The translations under genes were made by a program, and so were the position numbers. This document shows positions 54,449 to 64,000 of a stretch of 64,000 nucleotides of DNA, piece after piece. This DNA comes from Myxococcus dinghuensis (GTDB lineage: Bacteria; Myxococcota; Myxococcia; Myxococcales; Myxococcaceae). How positions within the stretch are numbered: the first letter of the stretch is position 1; each line of letters starts with the position of its first letter. The notes beneath the pieces were generated by a model. The model searched no databases and was not told where the DNA came from. It was given only the letters and a program-made list of their open reading frames with translations. Location: NCBI RefSeq assembly GCF_024198235.1, contig NZ_JAKCFB010000006.1:62001-126000 (forward strand), read 5' to 3'.

Positions 54449-55099
54449 ATGCGCCTCGTCGCGGTCGCGGACACGCATCTCTTCCACGAGGACCTCCACC
54501 TTCCCCCCGGAGATGTCTTCGTCCACGCGGGCGACATGTGCCGGCGGGGAGACCTGGAGGAGCTCGAACGCGCGGTGGCCTGGATTCGCGGCCTGCCCTA
54601 CCGACACAAGGTCATCGTCGCGGGCAACCACGACTGGGCCTTCGCTCGGATGCCGGGTCGGGCACGCGCGATGCTGGAGGACGTCCTCTACCTGGAGGAC
54701 TCCGAGGTCACCCTCGACGGGGTGCGCTTCTGGGGGAGCCCGTGGCAGCCAGCCTTCGGGGGCTGGGCCTTCAACCTCCCGCGCGGTGGGCCGCTCGCGG
54801 ATCGCTGGGCGCTCATCCCGGAAGGAATCGACGTGCTCATCACGCATGGCCCGCCGGCAGGGATGGGCGACAGGGCGTCCATGCCCGGGCGCCTGGGCTG
54901 TGAGGACCTGCGCAATCGCGTGCGCGCCGCCCGTCCTCGGATGCATCTGTTCGGGCATATCCACGAGGACGGCGGCGCGTGGCGTGAGGACGGCACCTGC
55001 TTCGCCAACGTGACGACGTGGGAGTGCGAGCGCGCGGCCACCGTCATCGACATCGACGAGCATGGCATCACCGAGGTCCACATCCCGCCGGCGCGCTGA
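54449..55099 (+). CDS. Metallophosphoesterase (calcineurin-like)
   Basis: 216 residues. The metal-binding motifs are VADTHLFH (8-14, D-x-H), FVHAGDMCRRGD (about 25-35), VIVAGNHDWAF (about 56-65), LITHGPPAG (near 130) and HLFGHIHED (about 168-175). The order and length fit small calcineurin-like phosphoesterases of the Ser/Thr phosphatase-like group. The substrate is unknown. It is followed after 24 bp by a small hypothetical gene on the same strand, so they may form an operon. Confidence 0.93.
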   Translation: MRLVAVADTHLFHEDLHLPPGDVFVHAGDMCRRGDLEELERAVAWIRGLPYRHKVIVAGNHDWAFARMPGRARAMLEDVLYLEDSEVTLDGVRFWGSPWQPAFGGWAFNLPRGGPLADRWALIPEGIDVLITHGPPAGMGDRASMPGRLGCEDLRNRVRAARPRMHLFGHIHEDGGAWREDGTCFANVTTWECERAATVIDIDEHGITEVHIPPAR

Positions 55100-55123
55100 C
55101 CCGCGACACGGCATGGAGACACC

Positions 55124-55474
55124 ATGGAGCAGCAGCCGTACGGCTGGAGGCCCTTCAACGACGGAGGCTCGGTGGGATGGATGGGCTCCCAGGGAGGCAC
55201 CATCGTCCGCGACGAGGACTTCGCGGACCAGCTCCGTCTCACGTACGAAGCCGATGAGTCCCGCTCCTTCCACGCCGTCACCTGCACCGTCACGGGCTGG
55301 CTCATGCACCACCGGTTCTTCGACGACGCCGAGGACGCCCACGCGGCCTTCGACGCGATGAAGCCCGCCCTCGAGTCCTTGCGAGGACAGCTTCGCGAAG
55401 GCGGCCCCCGGTCCCCGGTGGAGGCCCGTTCGGGAGGTCCCCTCCTCGCGGAGTTCATCTCCCGGTTCCCCTGA
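55124..55474 (+). CDS. Small hypothetical protein
   Basis: 116 residues. The start MEQQPYGWRPFNDGGSVGWMGSQGG is followed by alternating strands (GTIVRDEDFADQLRLTYEADESRSFHAVTCTVTGWLMHHRFF) and a helix (DAHAAFDAMKPALESLRGQL). It looks like a compact alpha-beta protein. No motif was recognised. It lies 24 bp downstream of the phosphoesterase and is probably cotranscribed. Confidence 0.72.
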   Translation: MEQQPYGWRPFNDGGSVGWMGSQGGTIVRDEDFADQLRLTYEADESRSFHAVTCTVTGWLMHHRFFDDAEDAHAAFDAMKPALESLRGQLREGGPRSPVEARSGGPLLAEFISRFP

Positions 55475-55529
55475 GGCCCGCCCATCGCGACTTTTCGAGG
55501 CGGCGGTCGGTGGGAGAGCCTGGGAGAAC

Positions 55530-55661
55530 CATGGCGGCCCGAGCCACCCCAAGGCCTCATCCCTGGATGAGTCCCTCGCGCGGTACCTGGAGCTCCTGGA
55601 GAGCGGCGACGCGCACTTCGATGAGGGAACGCTGGTCCGCGACGGCAGTTGGGTGTGGTGA
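55530..55661 (+). pseudogene. Possible coding remnant without a start codon
   Basis: A frame ending in TGA at 55659-55661 reads ENHGGPSHPKASSLDESL then ARYLELLESGDAHF and DEGTLVRDGSWVW, with protein-like composition. No ATG, GTG or TTG lies upstream in the frame before it merges with the preceding gene's shadow. It may be the decayed end of a gene or chance. Low certainty. Confidence 0.25.
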
Positions 55662-55690
55662 GTCCACCGTGCGGCTGAAGCGCGAAGGGC

Positions 55691-57493
55691 TCAGCCTGGG
55701 GGCAACACCTCCCCCGTGAAGCACACCTCGAGCCCGCCGTACTCCGACGGGTTCAGGCTCAGCGTCCAGCCGTGGACCTGGGCCACGTCGTGGGCGATGT
55801 GGAGCCCCAGCCCCTGTCCCTCCGGCGCGCGCGTCCGGGCCACGTTGGTGCGGAAGCCCCGCTCCAGCAGGCGGGTCCGCTCCTCCTCGGAGATGCCCGG
55901 CCCGTCATCGAGGACGCGCAACTGGAAGCGCCCCTGGCGCGAGGTCTCCAGCACCACGGCCACGTGGCCACCCTCCTTGCCGTAACGGACGCCGTTCCCC
56001 ACGACGTTGCTCACCGCCTGTTCGATGAGGGTGACGTCGCCCATCACCATGACGGGAGTCCCAGGCACGCCGCGCTCCAGGGCGATGTGCTGCTGCCGGG
56101 CGATGGGCTGATGTCGCGAGAGCACCCGCGCCACCACCTCGTTCAAGTCCACGGGAGCGTGCTGCACGTGTGGGGCGCCTGCCTCCAGTCGTGTCGCCGC
56201 CGCCAGGTTGTGGACGAGCGAGGCCATGTAGTGCGCTTCGTTCATCGCCGAGGCCACGGAGGCGGGGTCCACCGGTTCGCCCTGCGCCACGCGCTGCTGC
56301 ATCGAGGAGAGGTTGCCCTGCAACACGGTGAGAGGGGTCATCACGTCATGCGTCGTGTTGGCCAGGAAGTCGCGCAGGGCCTGCTCGCGGGCCTCTTGTC
56401 GCGCCATCTGCCCTTGAATCTCGCCGCGCGCCTCCTGGAACGCACGGGCCAGGTCGGCGATCTCGTCCCGGCCTCGGACCGACACGGGCTGCGCGTAGCG
56501 ACTGCGCGCCGAGGCACGGACCTCGTCCGTGAGCACGCGGATGCGCCGCACCACCGGACCGAGCGCGAGGACTACCGCCGCGACGACGATGGACACCAAC
56601 AGCGACCAGTCCTTGAGGGGTGGGAAGAAGGGAATCGTCGCGCTCGGGGATTCGATCCGTCGGGCCAGGACGAAGACACAGGGTCCCTCGTCCCAGGGCA
56701 TGCGCAGCAGCACGTCCAGCACGCGAGCGCCGTCCATCCTCGAATGGCGGATGACGGTCGAGGCTCCAGACAGCGCCTCTTCTCGGACATCCTCCGCGAG
56801 CTCCGGCGCCCGCGTGTTGCGGGACGTGAGCACGCGATCGAACGGGAAGTACTGCACCCGCGCGGGAGGCCGCCCCTCCGGCCCCGGCGCCTCCCGAGGA
56901 GGTGGCATCAGGCCGGGCGTAGGCGAGCCCTCGCCACGTCGAGGAGGAGGCGGCAGGTCCTCATCGTCGGCACGATGTTCGCCAGGCCGCGAGGCCCCCG
57001 CCCCTCGTCGTGGCGGGGGCGACACAACCTCGTCGGCGCCATGATCGCCAGGCCGCGAGGCCCCCGCCCCTCGTCGTGGCGGGGGCGACACAACCTCGTC
57101 GTCGGCCCCATGCGCACCAGGCCGCGAGGCCCCCTCCCCTCGTCGTGGCGGGGGCGGCCGCCCGTCATCGAACTCCGTGCCCGCCCCTCCTCGCGGCGGT
57201 GGCATGCCCTCGCCGCGCGGGAACCCTCCTGGGCGCGGAGGTGGCCCATCGAACGGCCCCGCAGCCCCCGGCCCCATGTCCAACGGAGGCCGCCGTTCCG
57301 ACGGACGAGGCCGCCACGTCTCCGGCGCCGCCTCGCACCGCGAGCGCTCCGACAACATCTGCGCCGTCGCGGACGCCTCGAGGATCTCCTCCTGCGAGCG
57401 CTCGCGCAGGGACTGCTGGAAGTACGCCATGGCCGCGACGACGGGCAGCGCCGCCACCACCGCCGTGAGCGCCAACCTCAGCCGGAGCCTCAC
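55691..57493 (-). CDS. Sensor histidine kinase with repetitive Pro/Arg/Gly periplasmic domain
   Basis: 600 residues from GTG 57493, overlapping the response regulator stop (GTGA). Two membrane segments (about 5-25 and 285-305) border a 260-residue domain with direct repeats of PPPRRGAGASRPG. A HAMP-like region follows, then the DHp box FLANTTHDVMTPLTVLQGN (His near 378), N-box EQAVSNVVGNGVRYG, G1 LDDGPGIS and G2 GQGLGLHIA, all intact. It should phosphorylate the adjacent OmpR-type regulator. The repeats make the sensor domain unusual and probably disordered. The input signal is unknown. Confidence 0.94.
   Translation of the reverse strand: MRLRLRLALTAVVAALPVVAAMAYFQQSLRERSQEEILEASATAQMLSERSRCEAAPETWRPRPSERRPPLDMGPGAAGPFDGPPPRPGGFPRGEGMPPPRGGAGTEFDDGRPPPPRRGEGASRPGAHGADDEVVSPPPRRGAGASRPGDHGADEVVSPPPRRGAGASRPGEHRADDEDLPPPPRRGEGSPTPGLMPPPREAPGPEGRPPARVQYFPFDRVLTSRNTRAPELAEDVREEALSGASTVIRHSRMDGARVLDVLLRMPWDEGPCVFVLARRIESPSATIPFFPPLKDWSLLVSIVVAAVVLALGPVVRRIRVLTDEVRASARSRYAQPVSVRGRDEIADLARAFQEARGEIQGQMARQEAREQALRDFLANTTHDVMTPLTVLQGNLSSMQQRVAQGEPVDPASVASAMNEAHYMASLVHNLAAATRLEAGAPHVQHAPVDLNEVVARVLSRHQPIARQQHIALERGVPGTPVMVMGDVTLIEQAVSNVVGNGVRYGKEGGHVAVVLETSRQGRFQLRVLDDGPGISEEERTRLLERGFRTNVARTRAPEGQGLGLHIAHDVAQVHGWTLSLNPSEYGGLEVCFTGEVLPPG
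56984..57180 (-). repeat. Tandem repeats of 66-69 bp inside the histidine kinase sensor domain
   Basis: A unit encoding 22-23 residues, RPG.HGADDEVVSPPPRRGAGAS, is present about three times with very similar DNA (starts near 56984, 57050 and 57119) and a looser fourth. They are in frame with the sensor coding region. Such repeats may change in number by slippage. Confidence 0.75.
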
Positions 57494-58164
57494 GCCCCGT
57501 TCCCCGCGACGAGGCGATAGCCCACGCCCCACACCGTCTCCACGCACTGCGCTGGCGCCAGCTTGCGCCGCAGCCGCGACACGTGCACGTCCAGCGTGCG
57601 TTCGGTGCCCTCGCGCTCCGGATCCAACACGTGCTCCGCCAGCCACTGCCGCGTCAGCGCCTCACCCGGCCTGCGCCCCAGCGCCGCGAGCAGCTCGAAC
57701 TCCACCCGCGTCAACTCCACCACCCGCCCGTCGACGCGAACCTCCCGCCCCTGGAAGTCCAGCCGCAACGAGCCCAGCTCCAGCACCGTCTCGCTCTTCT
57801 GGAGCGCCGGACGGCGCAGCCGCGCCCGGACCCGCTCGATGAGCTCCTCGGGCCAGAAGGGCTTCGTCATGTAGTCGTCCGCGCCCAGCTTCAACGCGCG
57901 CACCTTGTCCAACGTGTCGTTGCGCGCGCTCAGGATGAGCACGGGGACCTCCGAGAAGGCCCGCAACGCCTTGAGCATGTCCAGGCCGTACGTCCCCGGC
58001 AGCATCAGGTCGAGCACCACGAGCCGCACGTCCGGAAGCTCCCCGGGCAGCAGCGTCCGGCCCTCCGTCCACCACACCGGCTCGAAGCCCGCGCCCCGCA
58101 GGTGCTCGACAATCTGCGCGCCGAGCCGAGCGTCGTCCTCCACCAGCAGGATTCGCTCTCCCAT
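57490..58164 (-). CDS. OmpR/PhoB-type response regulator
   Basis: 224 residues. Receiver domain (1-118) with VEDD acidic pocket, phosphoacceptor Asp in VVLDLMLPG (about residue 52), LILSARN and YMTKPFWPEEL (Lys). The C-terminal winged helix (about 128-220) has the ELTRVEFELLAAL and TLDVHVSRLRRKL recognition pattern and the GYRLV end. It is coupled by GTGA to the histidine kinase gene. It lies 110 bp after the ECF sigma gene, so both could share a transcript or the regulator may have its own promoter. Confidence 0.95.
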   Translation of the reverse strand: MGERILLVEDDARLGAQIVEHLRGAGFEPVWWTEGRTLLPGELPDVRLVVLDLMLPGTYGLDMLKALRAFSEVPVLILSARNDTLDKVRALKLGADDYMTKPFWPEELIERVRARLRRPALQKSETVLELGSLRLDFQGREVRVDGRVVELTRVEFELLAALGRRPGEALTRQWLAEHVLDPEREGTERTLDVHVSRLRRKLAPAQCVETVWGVGYRLVAGNGA

Positions 58165-58274
58165 GTGCCACTCCGTCCCGCATGCATGAATGAAGGCCCA
58201 CGGTACCGCTGAATCCTTAAGAGTCTCTGAACCCCGCCGCCCGTTCCGCAAGCGGCCCGGCGCCGAAGGGAACC

Positions 58275-58880
58275 TCAGTCCCCCGTGAGGTCGAAGCCCT
58301 CGCCCAGCAGGTCGGCCAGCTTCTCCAGGGCGAGGCGCGCCCGGGTCTTCACCGTGCCCAGCGGGTCTCCCGTCCGCTCGGCGATCTCCCGCTGGGACAG
58401 GCCCTCGAAGTACGCCAGCTCCACCACCTCGCGCTGCTCCGCCGGCAACCGCCGCAGCGCCACGCGGACCCGCGCGCGGTCCTGGCCGAGCGAGGCCGCC
58501 TCGTCCGGCGCCGTGGGCGTGGCGCTCACCGGCGGCGGTTGACGCGCGGCGCCCTCCACCAGCCGCGACACGGTGCCCAGCGAGCGCAGCCGGTCGATGG
58601 CGCGCGTCCGGGCGATGGTCGTCACCCACGTCTCCAGCCCCCCACGCGCCGGGTCGAAGTCGCGCGCGCGGCGCCACACCTCCAGGAAGGCCTCCTGGAG
58701 CACCTCCTCCGCGTCCGCGCGCGACGGCAGCAGCCGCAGCGTCACCGCGAAGGCCCGGGCACCACAGCGCGCATACACCTCCCGCATGGCCGCGCCGCTG
58801 CCCAGCGCCACCTGCTGGAGCAGCGCCTTGTCGGCCGCCGGGTCGCTCGCCCGGGGGGCGGAGGATGAGGGAGGCACCAT
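58275..58880 (-). CDS. ECF-type RNA polymerase sigma factor
   Basis: 201 residues from ATG 58880. Region 2 (MREVYARCGARAFAVTLRLL, then AEEVLQEAFLEVWRRARDFDPARGGLETWVTTIARTRAIDRLRS) and region 4 (LPAEQREVVELAYFEGLSQREIAERTGDPLGTVKTRARLALEKL) are separated by a short Pro-rich linker. No anti-sigma gene is adjacent, although this SigK-like type is often followed by one. It may be controlled by the neighbouring two-component pair or by a distant anti-sigma. Its -10/-35 recognition cannot be predicted here. Confidence 0.93.
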   Translation of the reverse strand: MVPPSSSAPRASDPAADKALLQQVALGSGAAMREVYARCGARAFAVTLRLLPSRADAEEVLQEAFLEVWRRARDFDPARGGLETWVTTIARTRAIDRLRSLGTVSRLVEGAARQPPPVSATPTAPDEAASLGQDRARVRVALRRLPAEQREVVELAYFEGLSQREIAERTGDPLGTVKTRARLALEKLADLLGEGFDLTGD

Positions 58881-59100
58881 GGAATCCCCGGATACCGCAA
58901 TCCGAGGGGCGGATCCCAGCTTCAAGTAGGGGCAACCGGGCATCCAGCCCGTTCCAGACCCTCCGGTGGGCGCCCTGCTCCCCCGTCCCTAACGTTGACG
59001 AGCCAACGCGGCCGCCGCGACCGCCGTCCTTCAGCGACACACCCCGCGACACGCCGCCCGGCTTCACCCAACCTCACCCCTGAAAGAGCCGCGAGCCGCC

Positions 59101-61095
59101 ATGAACGACAGAATCGGGAGCGTGTTCATCGAGGGAGTCCAGCCCGGATTGGACGCCGGCCGCCATGCCGTCAAGCGGGTCGTCGGGGACCGGCTCACCG
59201 TCCGCGCCGACATCTTCAAGGAAGGCCACGACCTCCTCGTCGCCGTCGTGCGCTGGCGCCAGGTCGCTCCCCAGGAGCAACAGACCGACTGGAGCGAGGT
59301 CCCCATGCGCGCCCTCGGCAACGACGCCTGGGAGGCCGACTTCCCGCTCGAGCGCAATGGGCGCTACCAGTACACGATTGAAGCCTGGCCGGACCTGTTC
59401 CGGACGTGGACGTCCGAGCTGAAGCGCAAGGTGGACGCGGGACGCGACGTGCGCAGCGAGCTGTTGGAGGGCGCCGCGCTGCTGGAGTCCGCGACCACCC
59501 GGGCCAAGCGCGTGGACGCGGAGGACGCGCGGCTGCTCGGCGAGGCGGCGTCACGACTGCGTCAACCCGCCGGTCCCGAACTGGTCGCGGTGGCGTTGGC
59601 GCCGGAGCTCGCGGCCGTGGCCTCCGCGTATCCGGACCGGAGCCTGGCGCGGCGGCACGAGACGGTGTTCGAGGTCTTCGCGGACCGGGAGAAGGCGCGC
59701 TTCGGCGCGTGGTACGAGTTCTTCCCGCGCTCGGCGAAGCGCGACGGGCGCACGCACGGCACCTTCAAGGACGCGGAGGCGTGGCTGCCGTACATCCAGG
59801 GCATGGGCTTCGACGTCGTCTACCTCCCGCCCATCCACCCCATCGGCCGTACGGCGCGCAAGGGCAGGAACAACAGCCTCACGGCGGGCCCGGACGACGT
59901 GGGCAGCCCCTGGGCCATCGGCGCGGCGGAGGGCGGCCACAAGGCCGTGCACCCGCAGCTGGGGACGCTCGCGGACTTCCGCCAGTTCGTGCAGGCCGCG
60001 CAGTCGCGAGGCATCGAAGTGGCGCTGGACCTGGCGTTCCAATGCTCGCCGGACCACCCCTACGTGAAGGAGCACCCGGAGTGGTTCCAGCGCCGCCCGG
60101 ACGGCACCATCAAGACGGCGGAGAACCCACCCAAGCGCTACGAGGACATCGTCAACTTCGACTGGATGGGCCCGGCGCGCGAGGCGCTGTGGACGGAGCT
60201 GGAGTCGGTGGTGCTGCACTGGGTCCAGCAGGGCGTGCGCACCTTCCGCGTGGACAACCCCCACACCAAGCCCATCCAGTTCTGGGAGCGGCTCATCCGC
60301 CGCGTGCAGGACCGCCACCCGGACGTGCTCTTCCTGTCGGAGGCCTTCACGCGCCCCAAGGTGATGAAGGCCCTGGCCAAGGTGGGCTTCACCCAGTCGT
60401 ACACGTACTTCACCTGGCGCAACTTCAAGGGCGAGTTGCAGGAGTACCTGGAGGAGCTCACCCGGCCCCCCGTGTCCGACTACTTCCGCGGCAACCTCTG
60501 GCCCAACACGCCGGACATCCTCCCGGAGCTGCTCCAGAACGCGGGGCCCGGCGCGTTCCGCCTGCGCGCGGCGCTTGCGGCGACGCTCTCCTCCGTCTAC
60601 GGGATGTATTGCGGCTTCGAGCTGTGCGAAGGCCGCCCGCTGCCCGGCAAGGAGGAGTACCTGGACTCGGAGAAGTACCAACTGGTGGCGTGGGACTGGG
60701 ACCGGGCCGGCAACATCCGGGACTGGATCTCCCGCCTCAACGCCGCCCGGCGCACCCTGCCCGCGCTGCACGCGTACGACTCGCTGCGCTTCTTCGAGTC
60801 CGACAACGAGCGCGTGTTGTTCTATGGCAAACGCTCGGCGGACGGGGCCAGCACCGCGCTGGTGGCGGTGAGCCTGGACCCGTACACCCCCCAGGACGCG
60901 CTCCTGCGCCTGCCGCTGGACTGGCTGGGCGCCACCCCCGACGAGACCTATCAGGTCCATGAGCAGATGACGGACCAGCGCTCGCTCTGGCAGGGGTCGG
61001 ACCTCCAGGTGCGCTTGACACCCGGCCAGCCCGCGACCATCTGGGCCGTCTACCGCTTCCGCCGTACCGAGCACGCGTTCGACTACTACGAGTGA
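59101..61095 (+). CDS. glgE: Alpha-1,4-glucan:maltose-1-phosphate maltosyltransferase (GlgE)
   Basis: 664 residues. GlgE adds maltosyl units from maltose-1-phosphate to alpha-1,4-glucan. N-terminal domain (1-195), then RFGAWYEFFPRSAKRDGRTHGTFKDAE and YLPPIHPIGRTARKGRNNSL, the GlgE signature. The catalytic Asp is in TFRVDNPHTK (Asp385) and the general acid in FLSEAFTRP (Glu414). The GH13_3 pattern VAWDWDRAGNIRDWI near the C-terminus also fits. It leads the glgE-treS-mak operon; 15 bp separate it from treS. Confidence 0.97.
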   Translation: MNDRIGSVFIEGVQPGLDAGRHAVKRVVGDRLTVRADIFKEGHDLLVAVVRWRQVAPQEQQTDWSEVPMRALGNDAWEADFPLERNGRYQYTIEAWPDLFRTWTSELKRKVDAGRDVRSELLEGAALLESATTRAKRVDAEDARLLGEAASRLRQPAGPELVAVALAPELAAVASAYPDRSLARRHETVFEVFADREKARFGAWYEFFPRSAKRDGRTHGTFKDAEAWLPYIQGMGFDVVYLPPIHPIGRTARKGRNNSLTAGPDDVGSPWAIGAAEGGHKAVHPQLGTLADFRQFVQAAQSRGIEVALDLAFQCSPDHPYVKEHPEWFQRRPDGTIKTAENPPKRYEDIVNFDWMGPAREALWTELESVVLHWVQQGVRTFRVDNPHTKPIQFWERLIRRVQDRHPDVLFLSEAFTRPKVMKALAKVGFTQSYTYFTWRNFKGELQEYLEELTRPPVSDYFRGNLWPNTPDILPELLQNAGPGAFRLRAALAATLSSVYGMYCGFELCEGRPLPGKEEYLDSEKYQLVAWDWDRAGNIRDWISRLNAARRTLPALHAYDSLRFFESDNERVLFYGKRSADGASTALVAVSLDPYTPQDALLRLPLDWLGATPDETYQVHEQMTDQRSLWQGSDLQVRLTPGQPATIWAVYRFRRTEHAFDYYE

Positions 61096-61110
61096 CAACC
61101 CGAGAGGCGT

Positions 61111-62762
<1,652 letters not shown>

Positions 62763-62766
<4 letters not shown>

Positions 62767-64000
62767 CGACCCTCGACCTCACGAAGCTGCCCGAGTACCT
62801 CAAGCACCAGCGCTGGTTCGCCGGCAAGGCCTGGCCCATCAAGCACGTCACCGTGGTGGACCACGCCACGCTGGAGAGCACCCCCTGCAGCATGTCGCTC
62901 GCGGTGGTGGAGGTCGCCTACGAGCTGGGCCAACCCGAGCGCTACCTCCTGCCCGTCAAACCCTCGACGGACGGCGTGCGAGACGCGCTGGAGGACGACG
63001 ACTGCCTGCGGGCCCTCTACGGGCTCATCCGCGACGCGGGCCAGCTCCCCTCCGCGTCGGGGCGCGTGGTGGGCGAGTGGATTGGCCGAGACGAGGGGCT
63101 GGCCGCTGGCCCCCAGACGCCCGTGCGCCGGCTGATGGTCGAGCAGAGCAACACCTCCGTCGTCCTGGGCGAGCAGGTCATCATCAAGGTCATCCGCAAG
63201 CTGGAGGCCGGGGTGAACCCGGAGCACGAGGTGGGGCGCTTCCTCGCCACGCGGACCACCTTCCGGGCGACGCCCACGCTCGTGGGGGCGCTGAGGCTGG
63301 AGGGCACCGCCGGCGCGACGCTCGCGCTGGCCCACCGGTTCATCCCCGACGCGACGGATGGCTGGAAGTACACGCTGGACCGGCTGCGCCAGGAGCGGCC
63401 GCTCGGGGAGCGATTCCTGTCGGAGATGGAGGACCTGGGCGCGCGCCTGGGCGACCTGCACCAGGCCTTCGGGTCCGCGCCGCCGGATGACCCGGCCTTC
63501 GCGCCGGAGCCGCTGCTCCAGGAGGACGTCCAGCGCTGGAGCGCCTCCCTCGTCGGGGAGCTGGGCGTGACGCTGGCGGCGGCCGGCAAGCTGCACACGG
63601 ACCTGGAGGGCCGGAGGGATCGGCTCATCGAATACGCGCGGCGCCTGGCCCAGGTGCCGCCGTCCGGGCAGAAGATCCGCATCCACGGCGACCTGCACCT
63701 GGGGCAGGTGTTGCGAGCCAATGACCAGTGGCTCATCTTCGACTTCGAGGGCGAGCCGGCGCGGAGCTTCACGGCGCGGCGGGAGAAGTACAGCCCCCTG
63801 CGGGACGTGGCGGGGATGCTCCGCTCGTTCGACTACGCGGAGGCGACGGTGGCGCTGGAGGGCGGAACCCCGCGCGGACGCGTGGGGCCCAGCCGCGCGG
63901 CGTTCCTCGAGGGCTACCGCAAGACGACCCGGGGCGCGCCCTTCCTGCCCACGGACGAGGCCACCTTCGAGACGATGTTGCGCGCGTTCGAGTTGGAGAA
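62763..64000 (+). CDS. mak: Maltokinase, 3'-truncated by window end
   Basis: GTG 62763 overlapping treS stop by GTGA, with GGGAGGGAG upstream. Mak phosphorylates maltose to maltose-1-phosphate, the GlgE substrate. The N-terminal cap begins [18 protein letters not shown]. The kinase fold has [32 protein letters not shown] (Lys), [10 protein letters not shown] (catalytic Asp310) and IFDFEGEP (metal Asp327). About 412 residues are present; the last 40-100 lie outside. Together with treS and glgE it forms the TreS-Mak-GlgE route from trehalose to alpha-glucan. Confidence 0.94.

Noticed and set aside
56984-57180. CRISPR-like array
   Set aside because: The units are directly adjacent, in frame and code for protein; there are no spacers of unrelated sequence.

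Overview
The window is about 70% GC with strong GC3 bias. It is densely packed, with many 1-4 bp ATGA/GTGA/TGATG overlaps, and it is rich in lipoproteins with Asp/Gly/Pro linkers, Ser/Thr kinases with HRDISPDN loops, PilZ/GGDEF proteins and FHA-sigma54 activators. This combination points to a myxobacterium of the Myxococcaceae (Myxococcus/Corallococcus/Pyxidicoccus type). The genus cannot be fixed from the sequence alone. No rRNA, tRNA, insertion sequence, CRISPR array or prophage was seen, and the region reads as chromosomal backbone with clade-specific accessory genes.

Layout: 1-526 (-) is miaA, cut by the window edge. 537-5978 (-) is a compact operon: an S26-type peptidase, a PqqD-like protein, a lipoprotein, a secreted beta-propeller protein of about 1030 residues, a 57-residue Cys-containing peptide and an HprK-like kinase. 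It looks like an unusual peptide-modification system and is the most intriguing locus here. 6107-11171 (-) holds hisS, psd, a lipoprotein, a phosphoesterase, a PilZ protein and a PfkB sugar kinase. 11286-14515 (-) is an MlaE-MlaF-MlaD lipid transport set whose MCE protein has a long C-terminal extension. 14715-17500 (+) carries a zinc-ribbon/CarD-like protein and two envelope proteins. 17528-24098 (-) is a run of six genes: zinc ribbon protein, pseudokinase with PEGA domain, NarL-type regulator, two M16 proteases (one active, one degenerate) and an RluA-type pseudouridine synthase. 24168-27136 (+) has a HAD 5'-nucleotidase and a GDPD lipoprotein. 28146-30398 (+) is a di-haem cytochrome with an N-terminal glucan-binding-like module.

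30466-38051 holds a diguanylate cyclase with FtsB, a TlpA-Fur pair, an FmdB zinc ribbon with a poly-Ser tail and several small proteins. 38286-43611 holds a small promoter-proximal gene, a GH13 lipoprotein and a DUF4331/TPR pair. 43634-51583 is a phospho-signalling island: three tandem paralogous membrane Ser/Thr kinases with TPR-like tails, transcribed divergently from an FHA-sigma54 activator. 51875-55474 holds secreted, Cys-rich and small proteins plus a phosphoesterase. 55691-58880 (-) is ECF sigma, response regulator, histidine kinase. 59101-64000 (+) is glgE-treS-mak, the trehalose-to-alpha-glucan pathway; mak is cut by the window end.

All functional names rest on motifs and recalled family features, not on database searches. 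Start codons were chosen by overlap, Shine-Dalgarno-like sequence and family length. Long open frames antisense to real genes are GC-bias shadows and were left out.
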